Below, one piece after another: positions 25,501 to 32,238 of a stretch of DNA of 64,000 nt (position 1 is the first letter of the stretch; every line of letters starts with the position of its first letter). A model generated the notes under the pieces. The model made no database searches. It was not told the origin of the DNA and worked only from the letters and a program-made list of their open reading frames with translations. The stretch spans positions 3,658,001 through 3,722,000 of the forward strand of contig CP121313.1 of NCBI GenBank assembly GCA_043513815.1, read 5' to 3'. The position numbers and the translations under genes are program-made. Source of the stretch: JANQIO01 sp043513815. Lineage in GTDB: Bacteria; Pseudomonadota; Gammaproteobacteria; Pseudomonadales; Halieaceae.

Positions 25501-27266
25501 ACCGAAGTGGTGTCGGAGGCGTCGTAGTCGCGCTTGGCGGTAAACTCGATATGAGCCGAAGTAATCTCCGCGTTCCGGGGAATACCCAGGTCCGTGAAGC
25601 GAATGCCGTTGTAACGATTGGTCTGGGAGAAGTCGTGGTTGTTAGAGCCGGTCCAGACATTGGAGCCGCGTTCTGCCACGTCATCCGCACCGTCGGCAAC
25701 CAGCCGGCTGATGCTGGCCTGTGCGCAGGAGCTGCCGGGAACCACGGAGTCGGCATCATATTCTACCCGCAACACCGGCTGCCTGGCATTGCCCGCATCT
25801 CGCGCCCAGGCGCTACGGAAACCCTTGCCTGCCACCATCAGTGCCATGGCATTGCCGCCGCACCAGTCCGAGTGGTTGACGATCTCCTGCACAATCGCCG
25901 CAACGTCGGGCGATGTTTGTGTTTCACCCTCAACTTCCCATCGATCGGGGTTATTCCAGCCTACTAGTGAAGAGGTGAAGCTACGGGACAGAATCTTGTC
26001 AGTGTTGGAAAAGGGATCCGCCGAGCCGGTATTCTCACCGAGAATGGCAAGCTTGGTTGCAGGCGAGGTACCGGCGACGTCGGACGCGGAAAAGTCAATA
26101 TAAGCGCTGGTGATGGTCGCGCCCTTGGGAACATCCACCGATGCAAAGCGTAGACCGGTAATGGTGTTCCGAAGGCTGGGCGTCGCGCCCTCGTAGTACT
26201 CCACCGTGAGCTGGGGCGCAAAGCCACCATCCCGGGAGTCCATTACATTCTTCGCCGACGAACTGGAACCGTCACGGCGCTCGAAGATAAAGGTCATGTC
26301 TGAATTACCAGACCCCGTGCCTGACCAGTCACCGTCATCCACGATATCCTGGACAATAGCCCTGAGGTCCGGGGTGTTGTAATACAGCTGGTTGTCTTCG
26401 GTATTGAGGTCCCACTGCACCTCAGAGTCCGTGCGCGGGCGATCGCTGACGTCGTCTCGATCGTTACTAAAACCCCGTGACTCGCCCACCTGGCCGGTAA
26501 TGGTTATCTCGGAAGTGCCATTGCCGGTCTCGCCGGTGTCACGTTCAAAGGTAATGGTGGCGCCGGTAATGGTGGCGCCGGCGGGGACCATGGTGCCGGC
26601 AAAGCGCACGCCAATGATCTGTCGCGTGCCGCCGTCGTGTACAAATTCCAGGTCACTACTGTCGCGGTACATCCGCCCATCACTGGCGCGCTCTTCAACG
26701 TCGTCATCATCGTCCTGTACAGAGCGCGTGTAGACCGTTGAGTCACTGTCGTTCAGCTCGACCATGGACAGCCTGCGGCCGTCCAGCACGATCTCCTGGG
26801 CGCCGTCGAGAAATTGCTGGGCATCATCATTATTGCTTTGAATCGACGTGGAAACAGAGACGATACCGCTGGATTCGTTGATATTTCGATCGATATTATC
26901 CATCGGGAAGAGCACACGACCACCGTTCTGGTCAAAGCTCATCAAGGCAACATTCACATTATTCATGCGCTCGAGCAGTGTGGTAAGACCGTCCTTCATG
27001 TTTTCCAGGCGGTTCTTGCCGGTACCGCGCACTTCCCAGCCCATGGAGCTGGACACGTCCACCACCAACAGCACATTCGGCGCAATCCCGCCGGAGGAGC
27101 CGCCCGTAAAAATCTCCGTGTCATCCGCCCACAGGGGTGACGCCACAAGCAGGCCGGCCACCGCCGCACAGACACTATTACGCAGGGCCTGGGCGCGTGA
27201 CACTCGGCCCGCAGAGCGCGCCTTCGTAGTCGACTGGTTTTTTCCTGATTGGGAAAAGGCTTTCAT
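22557..27266 (-). CDS. pilY1: Type IV pilus tip-associated adhesin PilY1 with three inserted repeat modules
   Basis: A 1569-residue secreted protein, longer than typical PilY1 (about 1160 aa in Pseudomonas). A signal region (to about residue 50) precedes a von Willebrand A domain whose metal-site motif VVDVSSSMG lies near residue 65; the fold resumes near residue 690 and contains MLTDGEPSR near 798. Between these parts lie three related beta-rich modules at about 190-360, 362-502 and 522-688. Each has an (I/L)xG(I/V)RF...(V/I)P(A/K/R)(G/N)A(T/E)I opening and ends in a V(E/K)(Y/F) strand. The C-terminal PilY beta-propeller (GSNAGFLHAVDAGTG near 1099) has calcium-loop-like DANGDGAITTGTGD. The start at 27266 has GGAGG 7 nt upstream. 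Confidence 0.93.
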   Translation of the reverse strand: MKAFSQSGKNQSTTKARSAGRVSRAQALRNSVCAAVAGLLVASPLWADDTEIFTGGSSGGIAPNVLLVVDVSSSMGWEVRGTGKNRLENMKDGLTTLLERMNNVNVALMSFDQNGGRVLFPMDNIDRNINESSGIVSVSTSIQSNNDDAQQFLDGAQEIVLDGRRLSMVELNDSDSTVYTRSVQDDDDDVEERASDGRMYRDSSDLEFVHDGGTRQIIGVRFAGTMVPAGATITGATITFERDTGETGNGTSEITITGQVGESRGFSNDRDDVSDRPRTDSEVQWDLNTEDNQLYYNTPDLRAIVQDIVDDGDWSGTGSGNSDMTFIFERRDGSSSSAKNVMDSRDGGFAPQLTVEYYEGATPSLRNTITGLRFASVDVPKGATITSAYIDFSASDVAGTSPATKLAILGENTGSADPFSNTDKILSRSFTSSLVGWNNPDRWEVEGETQTSPDVAAIVQEIVNHSDWCGGNAMALMVAGKGFRSAWARDAGNARQPVLRVEYDADSVVPGSSCAQASISRLVADGADDVAERGSNVWTGSNNHDFSQTNRYNGIRFTDLGIPRNAEITSAHIEFTAKRDYDASDTTSVRIAVEQTSNSAQFESRNGTVESRSWSSTVTWNIAEDWSQDEPVESTDITSLVQSVVNRGGWSVGNAMSFRVSRASGTSRSVRSYERNPIYAPRLVVKFKDDGTTVENTKLVREVIQKKVDELRVGSGTPIQGAIYEAAMYYTGGEVLNGVVRPASVEGALEPGTYVPVYDGTCSDDERATGSCKLSDVRNNGGTKPRYKSPIVDFCQRENHIIMLTDGEPSRSGPSGKMRDFIGVNQCDSNGVPSRGQCVTDIARFMNTVDQSPLPQTQSITTHTVGFNFSSEWYKRIADEGGGDFVEASNADELVESIESILAGVLKVNSTFVAPVAAINQFNRLNHRSEIYFAVFRPNEQPGWTGNLKKYRLGDQNEILDYSTTDGKPALDASTGFFSDEAKSAWGAVVDGAEVEVSGANSQLPAPASRKIYTYHSGSTSTTLTQDANRVETENTSLTKAMFGVGSMSDAEFDEHIEWILGKDVDDEDGNGITNEKRYIIADPLHSKPVAVTYGGTEEAPDITTFFGSNAGFLHAVDAGTGAERFAFMPEVSAPLQKTLREGDTSLSKVYGLDGSVSAWVEDANGDGAITTGTGDFVRLYIGQRRGGRNIYALDVTNRNSPELMWTIKGGTGDFTELGQTWSQPQRGTIDLNGTLTDVLFFAGGYDEDQDDTSLRAADDVGRAIYIVDAMTGALIWKGGPDASFTKTFADMKYSFPADLAILDTTGTGTDNMFFIGDVGGQVWRFDINNGAETAADLVSGGVIADLGVGTGTNSLAENRRFYHAADVALVVKNNQQKLAVAIGSGFRAGPLAKGTEDRFYVILQDNVFGKPASYTKLTTADLYDATDNDVGEGVDGAYVLLDEAQGYYFDTLYDGEKVLSKPLIFNNVVTFTTYEPNPAATGSSCIAAAGVTRVYQVNLLDGAPINTWDDVDGLSENDRAVELSTSSIIDEPVIICTGGGCDLFVGPEKPPSDILTADRVYKTFWRKE

Positions 27267-27293
27267 GGTCAAATCCTCCAAGTGCCGTGACAC

Positions 27294-27749
27294 TCAGTTC
27301 GGTTTAGGTTGAATCACGTAAATACCCTGCGTGTGATCGCTGGATATATTGGTACCGCTGCGCTGTGCGCTCGCGGCAATGGTGTAATAGGCGGTAGCGA
27401 TGCCGCTGCCCTTGGTGGCGCTGTAGCCGGGCGTAGGGAAGATGCCCAGGTAGTCCACATCGACCCTGGCCTTGAGGCCGGTGCCGGTGAAATCGTGGTC
27501 TGTACCAGCATCCGTGCCGCCCAGGTAGGCCGCGCCGATCATCACTTCATCGTCGACCGTCAGTTCGATCGCCGTCTCGGCAGCCTGGAAAGTCCGGGCC
27601 TTGGCGTCGTGCGCACTGGCCATTTTGGATTCCAGATTGCTGGTTTCCATGGTTGAGAAACCCACCAGCGTGGTGACCAGTAACATCAGCAGGGCAACGA
27701 TCAGTACGGCACCGCGCTCGTTATGTCTGTTGTGAAGTGAGGGATTCAT
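27294..27749 (-). CDS. pilX: Type IV pilus assembly protein PilX
   Basis: A 151-residue minor pilin-like protein with an N-terminal leader and hydrophobic helix RGAVLIVALLMLLVTTLVGF, followed by the PilX signature TMETSNLESKMASAHDAKAR and FQAAETAIE. The family prepares the PilY1-containing tip complex that starts pilus polymerisation. The glutamate at +5 of the classical motif is not obvious, as is usual for PilX. It is positioned between pilW and pilY1 on the same strand with short gaps, so it belongs to the minor pilin operon. Confidence 0.88.
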   Translation of the reverse strand: MNPSLHNRHNERGAVLIVALLMLLVTTLVGFSTMETSNLESKMASAHDAKARTFQAAETAIELTVDDEVMIGAAYLGGTDAGTDHDFTGTGLKARVDVDYLGIFPTPGYSATKGSGIATAYYTIAASAQRSGTNISSDHTQGIYVIQPKPN

Positions 27750-27759
27750 CCCGGGGTCC

Positions 27760-28815
27760 TCAATTTTTCAACTGTACTGTGGTTTGGAACACGCGCCGCA
27801 GCGTCATGTCACCATTGTGCGTGTAGGTAGTACCCGTACTGCCAATGGCTTCATCCAGCACCGCGTATTGCGCCGTATCGGGCGCATCCAGCACTGGCTC
27901 ATAACTCTGCATCAACATGGCCACACGGATGCTGACCACATCATCGCTAACGAAATTAATTGACACGTCGTCGGCCGGCACGTAGCGGAGGTTGCCGCTA
28001 CTGGTCCGCACCCCGTATAGCAGTTGGAGGTATTCGACACCCTCCACCATTTCTGTGACGGTGCCGCTTTCGTAGGCGTGCAATGCCATGACAGGAATGT
28101 TGGCGGCGGTCCGCCTGCGGCCCGTATCACCGACAAACCAGGCCTTCTGGAAGGCCTGCAACAGCTCAGCCCCGGTGGCGAAGTCTACCCCCAGGGAAGC
28201 CGGGGTATTCTTGCTGTTGTCGAAGGCAAAGTCGGTCGCTGCGCCACAGGTCGGCGTGTTGGTGACCTCAAAGAGCTTCGACACCGCACAGGAGGCGATA
28301 ATGACGTAATCCCCCTGGGTGATGCAGCCAGGATTCGGGTTTGATGCCACATCTACGTCGGTGCTGGCCGCCGTGACGCCGGCACTGCTTGTCATCGGCA
28401 ATGTGGCCCCGAAGGTCATATAAATGATGTCGCTGCCCTCCCGCGCCTTTACGGCACCGGTGGCACTGCCCGTCCCGAAGCTGTCATTCAGGTCGGTAGG
28501 CAGCGCCGGTGAAAACCCAGACGAGAGATATTCGTAGCCGTTCATCGGCGACCAGGTAAAATCTGTCGCCATGACATCGATAAACCCGGCGTTGCTGCCA
28601 CAGCCCAGGTAGTAGGCATTGCGCAAGTCCGCCGTTATCAGGTCCATGGCTATCCGACCATTTTCCTGCAATCTTGCCAGCGAGGTTTCCACCTGGGAGG
28701 AGTCTTTGGTCGCCACAAATACACTGACCACGCCCAGGATCAGGAAAGCGCCCAGTGCCATGGCGATCATCAATTCGATCAGACTCAAGCCCAGCTGTTT
28801 CACGCGGTTTTGCAT
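27760..28815 (-). CDS. pilW: Type IV pilus minor pilin PilW
   Basis: A 351-residue PilW protein. The prepilin motif G-LSLIELMIAMALGAFLIL lies near residue 9, and the typical SLARLQENGRIAMDLITADLRNAYYLGC block follows. The long C-terminal beta-rich region contains four or more cysteines (GCGS, PGCITQ, IASCA, PTCGA). PilW joins PilV, PilX and FimU in the priming complex carrying PilY1. The spacing to pilX (10 bp) and pilV (10 bp) supports one transcript. Confidence 0.9.
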   Translation of the reverse strand: MQNRVKQLGLSLIELMIAMALGAFLILGVVSVFVATKDSSQVETSLARLQENGRIAMDLITADLRNAYYLGCGSNAGFIDVMATDFTWSPMNGYEYLSSGFSPALPTDLNDSFGTGSATGAVKAREGSDIIYMTFGATLPMTSSAGVTAASTDVDVASNPNPGCITQGDYVIIASCAVSKLFEVTNTPTCGAATDFAFDNSKNTPASLGVDFATGAELLQAFQKAWFVGDTGRRRTAANIPVMALHAYESGTVTEMVEGVEYLQLLYGVRTSSGNLRYVPADDVSINFVSDDVVSIRVAMLMQSYEPVLDAPDTAQYAVLDEAIGSTGTTYTHNGDMTLRRVFQTTVQLKN

Positions 28816-28825
28816 GCCATACGCC

Positions 28826-29368
28826 TCAGTAGAGTTCTGCCGTGTAGGACACGGTGCGGGTGACCAGCTCGCGCGTTAGATTGCCTTCGGTATCGTAGTC
28901 GCGGTCCTCCCAGGATACGGTCACCGTAAATTCGTTTCCGGCACCTCGGGTCACAGTGCCCACGCCGCCCATCAGCACCGGGCGGTAGCCGGCGACGTTG
29001 TCGACGTTGGTGAAGTTCTGGGCCCAGCCGCGTACATCTGCCTGCGCCATTTGCGCGGGGGAGCACCCCGTGGCGCTGGTCTGACAGCCCGGATAAGCCG
29101 GGATGGTGCCGGTGTTCGAGGTATCCACGCTGTCGTACTCGGTACTGGACCTGTAGCCCTCGCGATTGGCACGCATACGGTCAAGCATATCCATCGCCAG
29201 CAGGGTTCCCTGAGAGCGCATGTAAGCGCCCTGGTTGGTCTGCAGGCTGACCATTTGCATCGCCGCGACACCAAGAATGCCGACGGTGAGCACCAGGGTT
29301 GAGATCAACACCTCGATCAGGCTGAAGCCCTGTGCATTGCTACGTGTTTTTCGAAGGATCTTGTTCAT
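28826..29368 (-). CDS. pilV: Type IV pilus modification/minor pilin PilV
   Basis: About 180 residues. Leader and motif QG-FSLIEVLISTLVLTVGILG are followed by the PilV hallmark AAMQMVSLQTNQGAYMRSQGTLLAMDMLDRMRANR. It functions as a minor pilin in the tip complex. I start at ATG 29368, which overlaps the fimU stop as ATGA. An ATG two codons upstream (29374) is equally possible. Confidence 0.9.
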   Translation of the reverse strand: MNKILRKTRSNAQGFSLIEVLISTLVLTVGILGVAAMQMVSLQTNQGAYMRSQGTLLAMDMLDRMRANREGYRSSTEYDSVDTSNTGTIPAYPGCQTSATGCSPAQMAQADVRGWAQNFTNVDNVAGYRPVLMGGVGTVTRGAGNEFTVTVSWEDRDYDTEGNLTRELVTRTVSYTAELY

Positions 29369-30015
29369 GGGCATGTATCGATCTGGGTTCCATCATCTTC
29401 GTCAATCTGGCCGTCGGCATCTTCATCGACACCCATCCGCACCTGGCCGGAAATATTGACAACCAAGGCCGATGCCTGCGCAGGATCGCCATTGCAGAGC
29501 ACAAAAGTTCCCCGAGAGACTGCGAGGCCTTCCTGGGTGAAGGTGACTGCCCCTGCGTCGGGGAAGTTCCGGGTGCGCACGGTGACATCGCCGCCCACGG
29601 GTTGTCCGACCCGCAGCAGGGTTTCGCCGGTGGCGCCGTTGATGCGATCGCCATCTCCGACGTCGGACGCAGCGCCTCCGGTTCCGTCATCGACAAACAT
29701 GATCCAGCCCGCTTCCCAGGCAGTACCGGCACAGACGTCCTGGTCAGTGCTCGGGCAAACCGACACCAGCTGTTGCAGGGCCACAGCCTCACCGCGCGCA
29801 GCCGACAGCATGGCGTGGACATCACCCAGCGCGGCCTGCTGCCGGTTGCGGTTAATCGTATTGATAAAGGAGGGACCCACCAGGGTGCTCAACAGGGCGA
29901 TCACCAGCAACGTGATCAGCAGTTCCAGCAGGGTATAGCCCGCATTGGCGCCGCTAGCGCCCCCTGCGGGTTTGGTCCTGGAACCGTGCTGTCGTCTGTC
30001 AAAGGCTTTCGACAA
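29365..30015 (-). CDS. fimU: FimU/FimT-type minor pilin
   Basis: A GspH/FimT-family prepilin of about 216 residues, with the motif AG-YTLLELLITLLVIALLSTLVGP and the pattern DVHAMLSAARGEAVALQQLVSVCPS typical of FimU. It is the first gene of the minor pilin operon, so it corresponds to fimU. The acidic C-terminus (VDEDADGQIDEDDG) resembles a calcium-binding loop and is an unusual extension. The open frame extends to 30150 without a plausible start. I use TTG 30015, which leaves a rather long leader (about 26 residues) before the cleavage site, so the start is uncertain. Confidence 0.82.
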   Translation of the reverse strand: MSKAFDRRQHGSRTKPAGGASGANAGYTLLELLITLLVIALLSTLVGPSFINTINRNRQQAALGDVHAMLSAARGEAVALQQLVSVCPSTDQDVCAGTAWEAGWIMFVDDGTGGAASDVGDGDRINGATGETLLRVGQPVGGDVTVRTRNFPDAGAVTFTQEGLAVSRGTFVLCNGDPAQASALVVNISGQVRMGVDEDADGQIDEDDGTQIDTCP

Positions 30016-30201
30016 GGGTTTTGCCCTATCGTGAAATTCCAGCCCAGAATAGCAATTCAGGCCCGTTTGCAAGGCCAAACGCCGACAGACGGCTTTATCA
30101 GGGGACAAACGGCAGGGAACGTGCTCGAAATGTGACGCTGTTCCGTCCAATCCAGCGCCAGATAGCCGGAATTAGCTCCTCCAGGCGGTGCCAGCCCCCC
30201 C

Positions 30202-31173
30202 CTATTCGACCTCCAGAGTGGGAATTCGCAGCTCACGTGGCATTGAGAATGTAATGTTCTCAGGGGTGCCGTCGAGTTCTACCGGGGCCTGCGCACCCAG
30301 CTTTTCCAGGGCCTGAATGACCTGCTGGACCAGTATTTCCGGTGCCGAGGCACCGGCGGTAACGCCGATACGCTGCTTGCCCGCTAGCCACTGCGGCTCG
30401 ATAGCGGCGGCACTGTCGATCAGGTAGCCCTCGGCCCCTATGCGCTGGGCCAGCTCCCGCAAGCGGTTGGAATTTGAACTGTTGGGGGAACCGACGACCA
30501 ACACCAGGTCGCAGTCATCCGCCAGTGCCTTGACCGCGTCCTGGCGGTTCTGGGTGGCGTAGCAGATATCGTCCTTGCGAGGGCCGTCAATGGCGGGAAA
30601 GCGCTCCCGCAGTACCTCGATCACCCGGGCGGTATCGTCCATGGACAGGGTGGTCTGGGTGACATAGCACAGCCGCTGTGGATCCCTGACCTCCAGCGCC
30701 GCCGCCTGCGCCTCGTCCTCTACCAGGTAGATAGCACCACCGCTGGCAGTATCGTACTGGCCCATGGTGCCTTCCACCTCGGGGTGGCCGCGGTGCCCGA
30801 TCAGCACGCATTCCCGGCCCTCGCGAGAGTAGCGCACCACTTCCATGTGCACCTTGGTGACCAGTGGACAGGTGGCGTCGAAGACCTTCAGGCCGCGGCG
30901 CTCGGCTTCGTTACGCACCGCCTGGGATACCCCGTGGGCACTGAAAATGACGGTGTTGTCGTCAGGAATCTCGTGCAGCTCATCGACAAATATTGCGCCG
31001 CGCTGGCGCAGGCCATCCACCACAAACTTGTTGTGTACCACCTCGTGACGCACATATATCGGGGCGCCGAATACATCCAGCGCACGATCCACGATGGCGA
31101 TCGCACGGTCTACGCCAGCGCAGAAACCGCGCGGGTTGGCGAGCCGTATTTCGGGGTGGATAGGGTCGTTCAT
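30202..31173 (-). CDS. ispH: 4-hydroxy-3-methylbut-2-enyl diphosphate reductase
   Basis: A 323-residue [4Fe-4S] enzyme for the last step of the MEP pathway, giving IPP and DMAPP. The three cluster cysteines are in RGFCAG, DATCPLV and ICYATQNRQ, and the substrate loop SPNSSNSNRL is present. Its length matches E. coli IspH. It is the downstream partner of fkpB in a conserved run (ribF-ileS-lspA-fkpB-ispH) and directly precedes the fimU operon on the same strand, separated by a 186-bp gap that may hold the pilin operon promoter. Confidence 0.95.
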   Translation of the reverse strand: MNDPIHPEIRLANPRGFCAGVDRAIAIVDRALDVFGAPIYVRHEVVHNKFVVDGLRQRGAIFVDELHEIPDDNTVIFSAHGVSQAVRNEAERRGLKVFDATCPLVTKVHMEVVRYSREGRECVLIGHRGHPEVEGTMGQYDTASGGAIYLVEDEAQAAALEVRDPQRLCYVTQTTLSMDDTARVIEVLRERFPAIDGPRKDDICYATQNRQDAVKALADDCDLVLVVGSPNSSNSNRLRELAQRIGAEGYLIDSAAAIEPQWLAGKQRIGVTAGASAPEILVQQVIQALEKLGAQAPVELDGTPENITFSMPRELRIPTLEVE

Positions 31174-31213
31174 GGGTCCGGATTACCTCTGTTAGCCGCC
31201 TTGCCGGGGAATA

Positions 31214-31672
31214 TTAGTGGAGCTCGGCCGCTTCTACCCGGTGAATAAGCACGTCAAACAGGATAGTACGCCCTGCCAGCGGATGGTTGAAGTCCACCGT
31301 GACCTCTTCATCGTCTACCGCGACCACCAGCCCCGGCACCTCGCCGCCGGCGGCATCGGCGAAGTAGAACAGCAGGCCAATCTCGGGCTCGCCGTCATCC
31401 TCTTCAAAGTGCTCCCGGGACACCTGCTGTACATTGTTGTCATTGGGCATACCAAAGGCGTTTTCAGGGTCTACGCTGTAAATATGGCGCTCACCCGGCG
31501 CCATGCCAAACAGCAGCTTCTCGAAGCCAGGCAGCAGGCTGCCGTCGCCGATGACGAAGTCCACCGGGTCGCCGCTGAAATTTGAATCGATTTCCGAGCC
31601 GTCTTCCAGGCTCAGCGCGAAGTTCAGGTACACCCGGGTGCCTTCGCTGACTGTAACGCTTGTCTGTTCCAT
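31214..31672 (-). CDS. fkpB: FKBP-type peptidyl-prolyl isomerase (SlpA/FkpB)
   Basis: A 152-residue SlyD/FkpB-like isomerase. It has the FKBP core (VYLNFALSLEDGSEIDSNF, GDGSLLPGFEKLLFGMAPGE) with an inserted flap domain (about 70-125) ending FNHPLAGRTILFDV. There is no metal-binding His-rich tail of the SlyD type. It acts on proline bonds during cytosolic folding and is always found between lspA and ispH in related bacteria. Confidence 0.93.
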   Translation of the reverse strand: MEQTSVTVSEGTRVYLNFALSLEDGSEIDSNFSGDPVDFVIGDGSLLPGFEKLLFGMAPGERHIYSVDPENAFGMPNDNNVQQVSREHFEEDDGEPEIGLLFYFADAAGGEVPGLVVAVDDEEVTVDFNHPLAGRTILFDVLIHRVEAAELH

Positions 31673-31740
31673 AGTTCCGTAAAGTCTGTGTATTTAGCCC
31701 GGGGGCGCCTTGCTGGGGCTGCCACCAGGTTAGTGAATGC

Positions 31741-32238
31741 CTACTTATTTGTGCCGCGGGACTGCAAAATGGCATCCAGGATCATCAGGGCCGCCCCCAC
31801 CGTGACTGCGCTGTCTGCGACGTTAAAGGTGGGGAAATACCAGCCCTGGTAGTGTACCGAGATAAAATCGACCACGTGCCCGAACTGCAGCCGGTCCCAC
31901 AGATTGCCGATGGCGCCGCCGAGAATCAGGCTCAGGCTGGCTGCCAGTAGTTTGTCATCCCGATTGAGCCGCGCCAGCCACACCGCAATCACCACGCTGG
32001 CCAGCAGGGCCACTGCACTGAAAAACCAGCGTTGCCAGCCACCCGCATCGCTGAGAAAACTGAACGCCGCACCCTCATTGTACTGCAAGGTCAGGTTCAG
32101 CACCGGCAACAGGGCGACCGGCCGGGCATAGTCCAGGAATTCCAGGGCCAGGGCCTTGGTCCACTGGTCTGCCCCCACGACCACCGCCGCCATCACAAAC
32201 CAGCCCGCCAGGGAGAGCCATCGGTGTCGATCAGGCAA
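31741..32238 (-). CDS. lspA: Lipoprotein signal peptidase (signal peptidase II)
   Basis: A 165-residue inner-membrane aspartyl protease with four transmembrane helices. Catalytic Asp regions are GNLWDRLQFGHVVDFI and FNVADSAVTVG. It cleaves prolipoproteins after diacylglyceryl modification; bamD in this window encodes one such substrate. The start is TTG 32238, overlapping the ileS stop by 8 nt, which suggests coupled translation. Confidence 0.94.
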   Translation of the reverse strand: MPDRHRWLSLAGWFVMAAVVVGADQWTKALALEFLDYARPVALLPVLNLTLQYNEGAAFSFLSDAGGWQRWFFSAVALLASVVIAVWLARLNRDDKLLAASLSLILGGAIGNLWDRLQFGHVVDFISVHYQGWYFPTFNVADSAVTVGAALMILDAILQSRGTNK

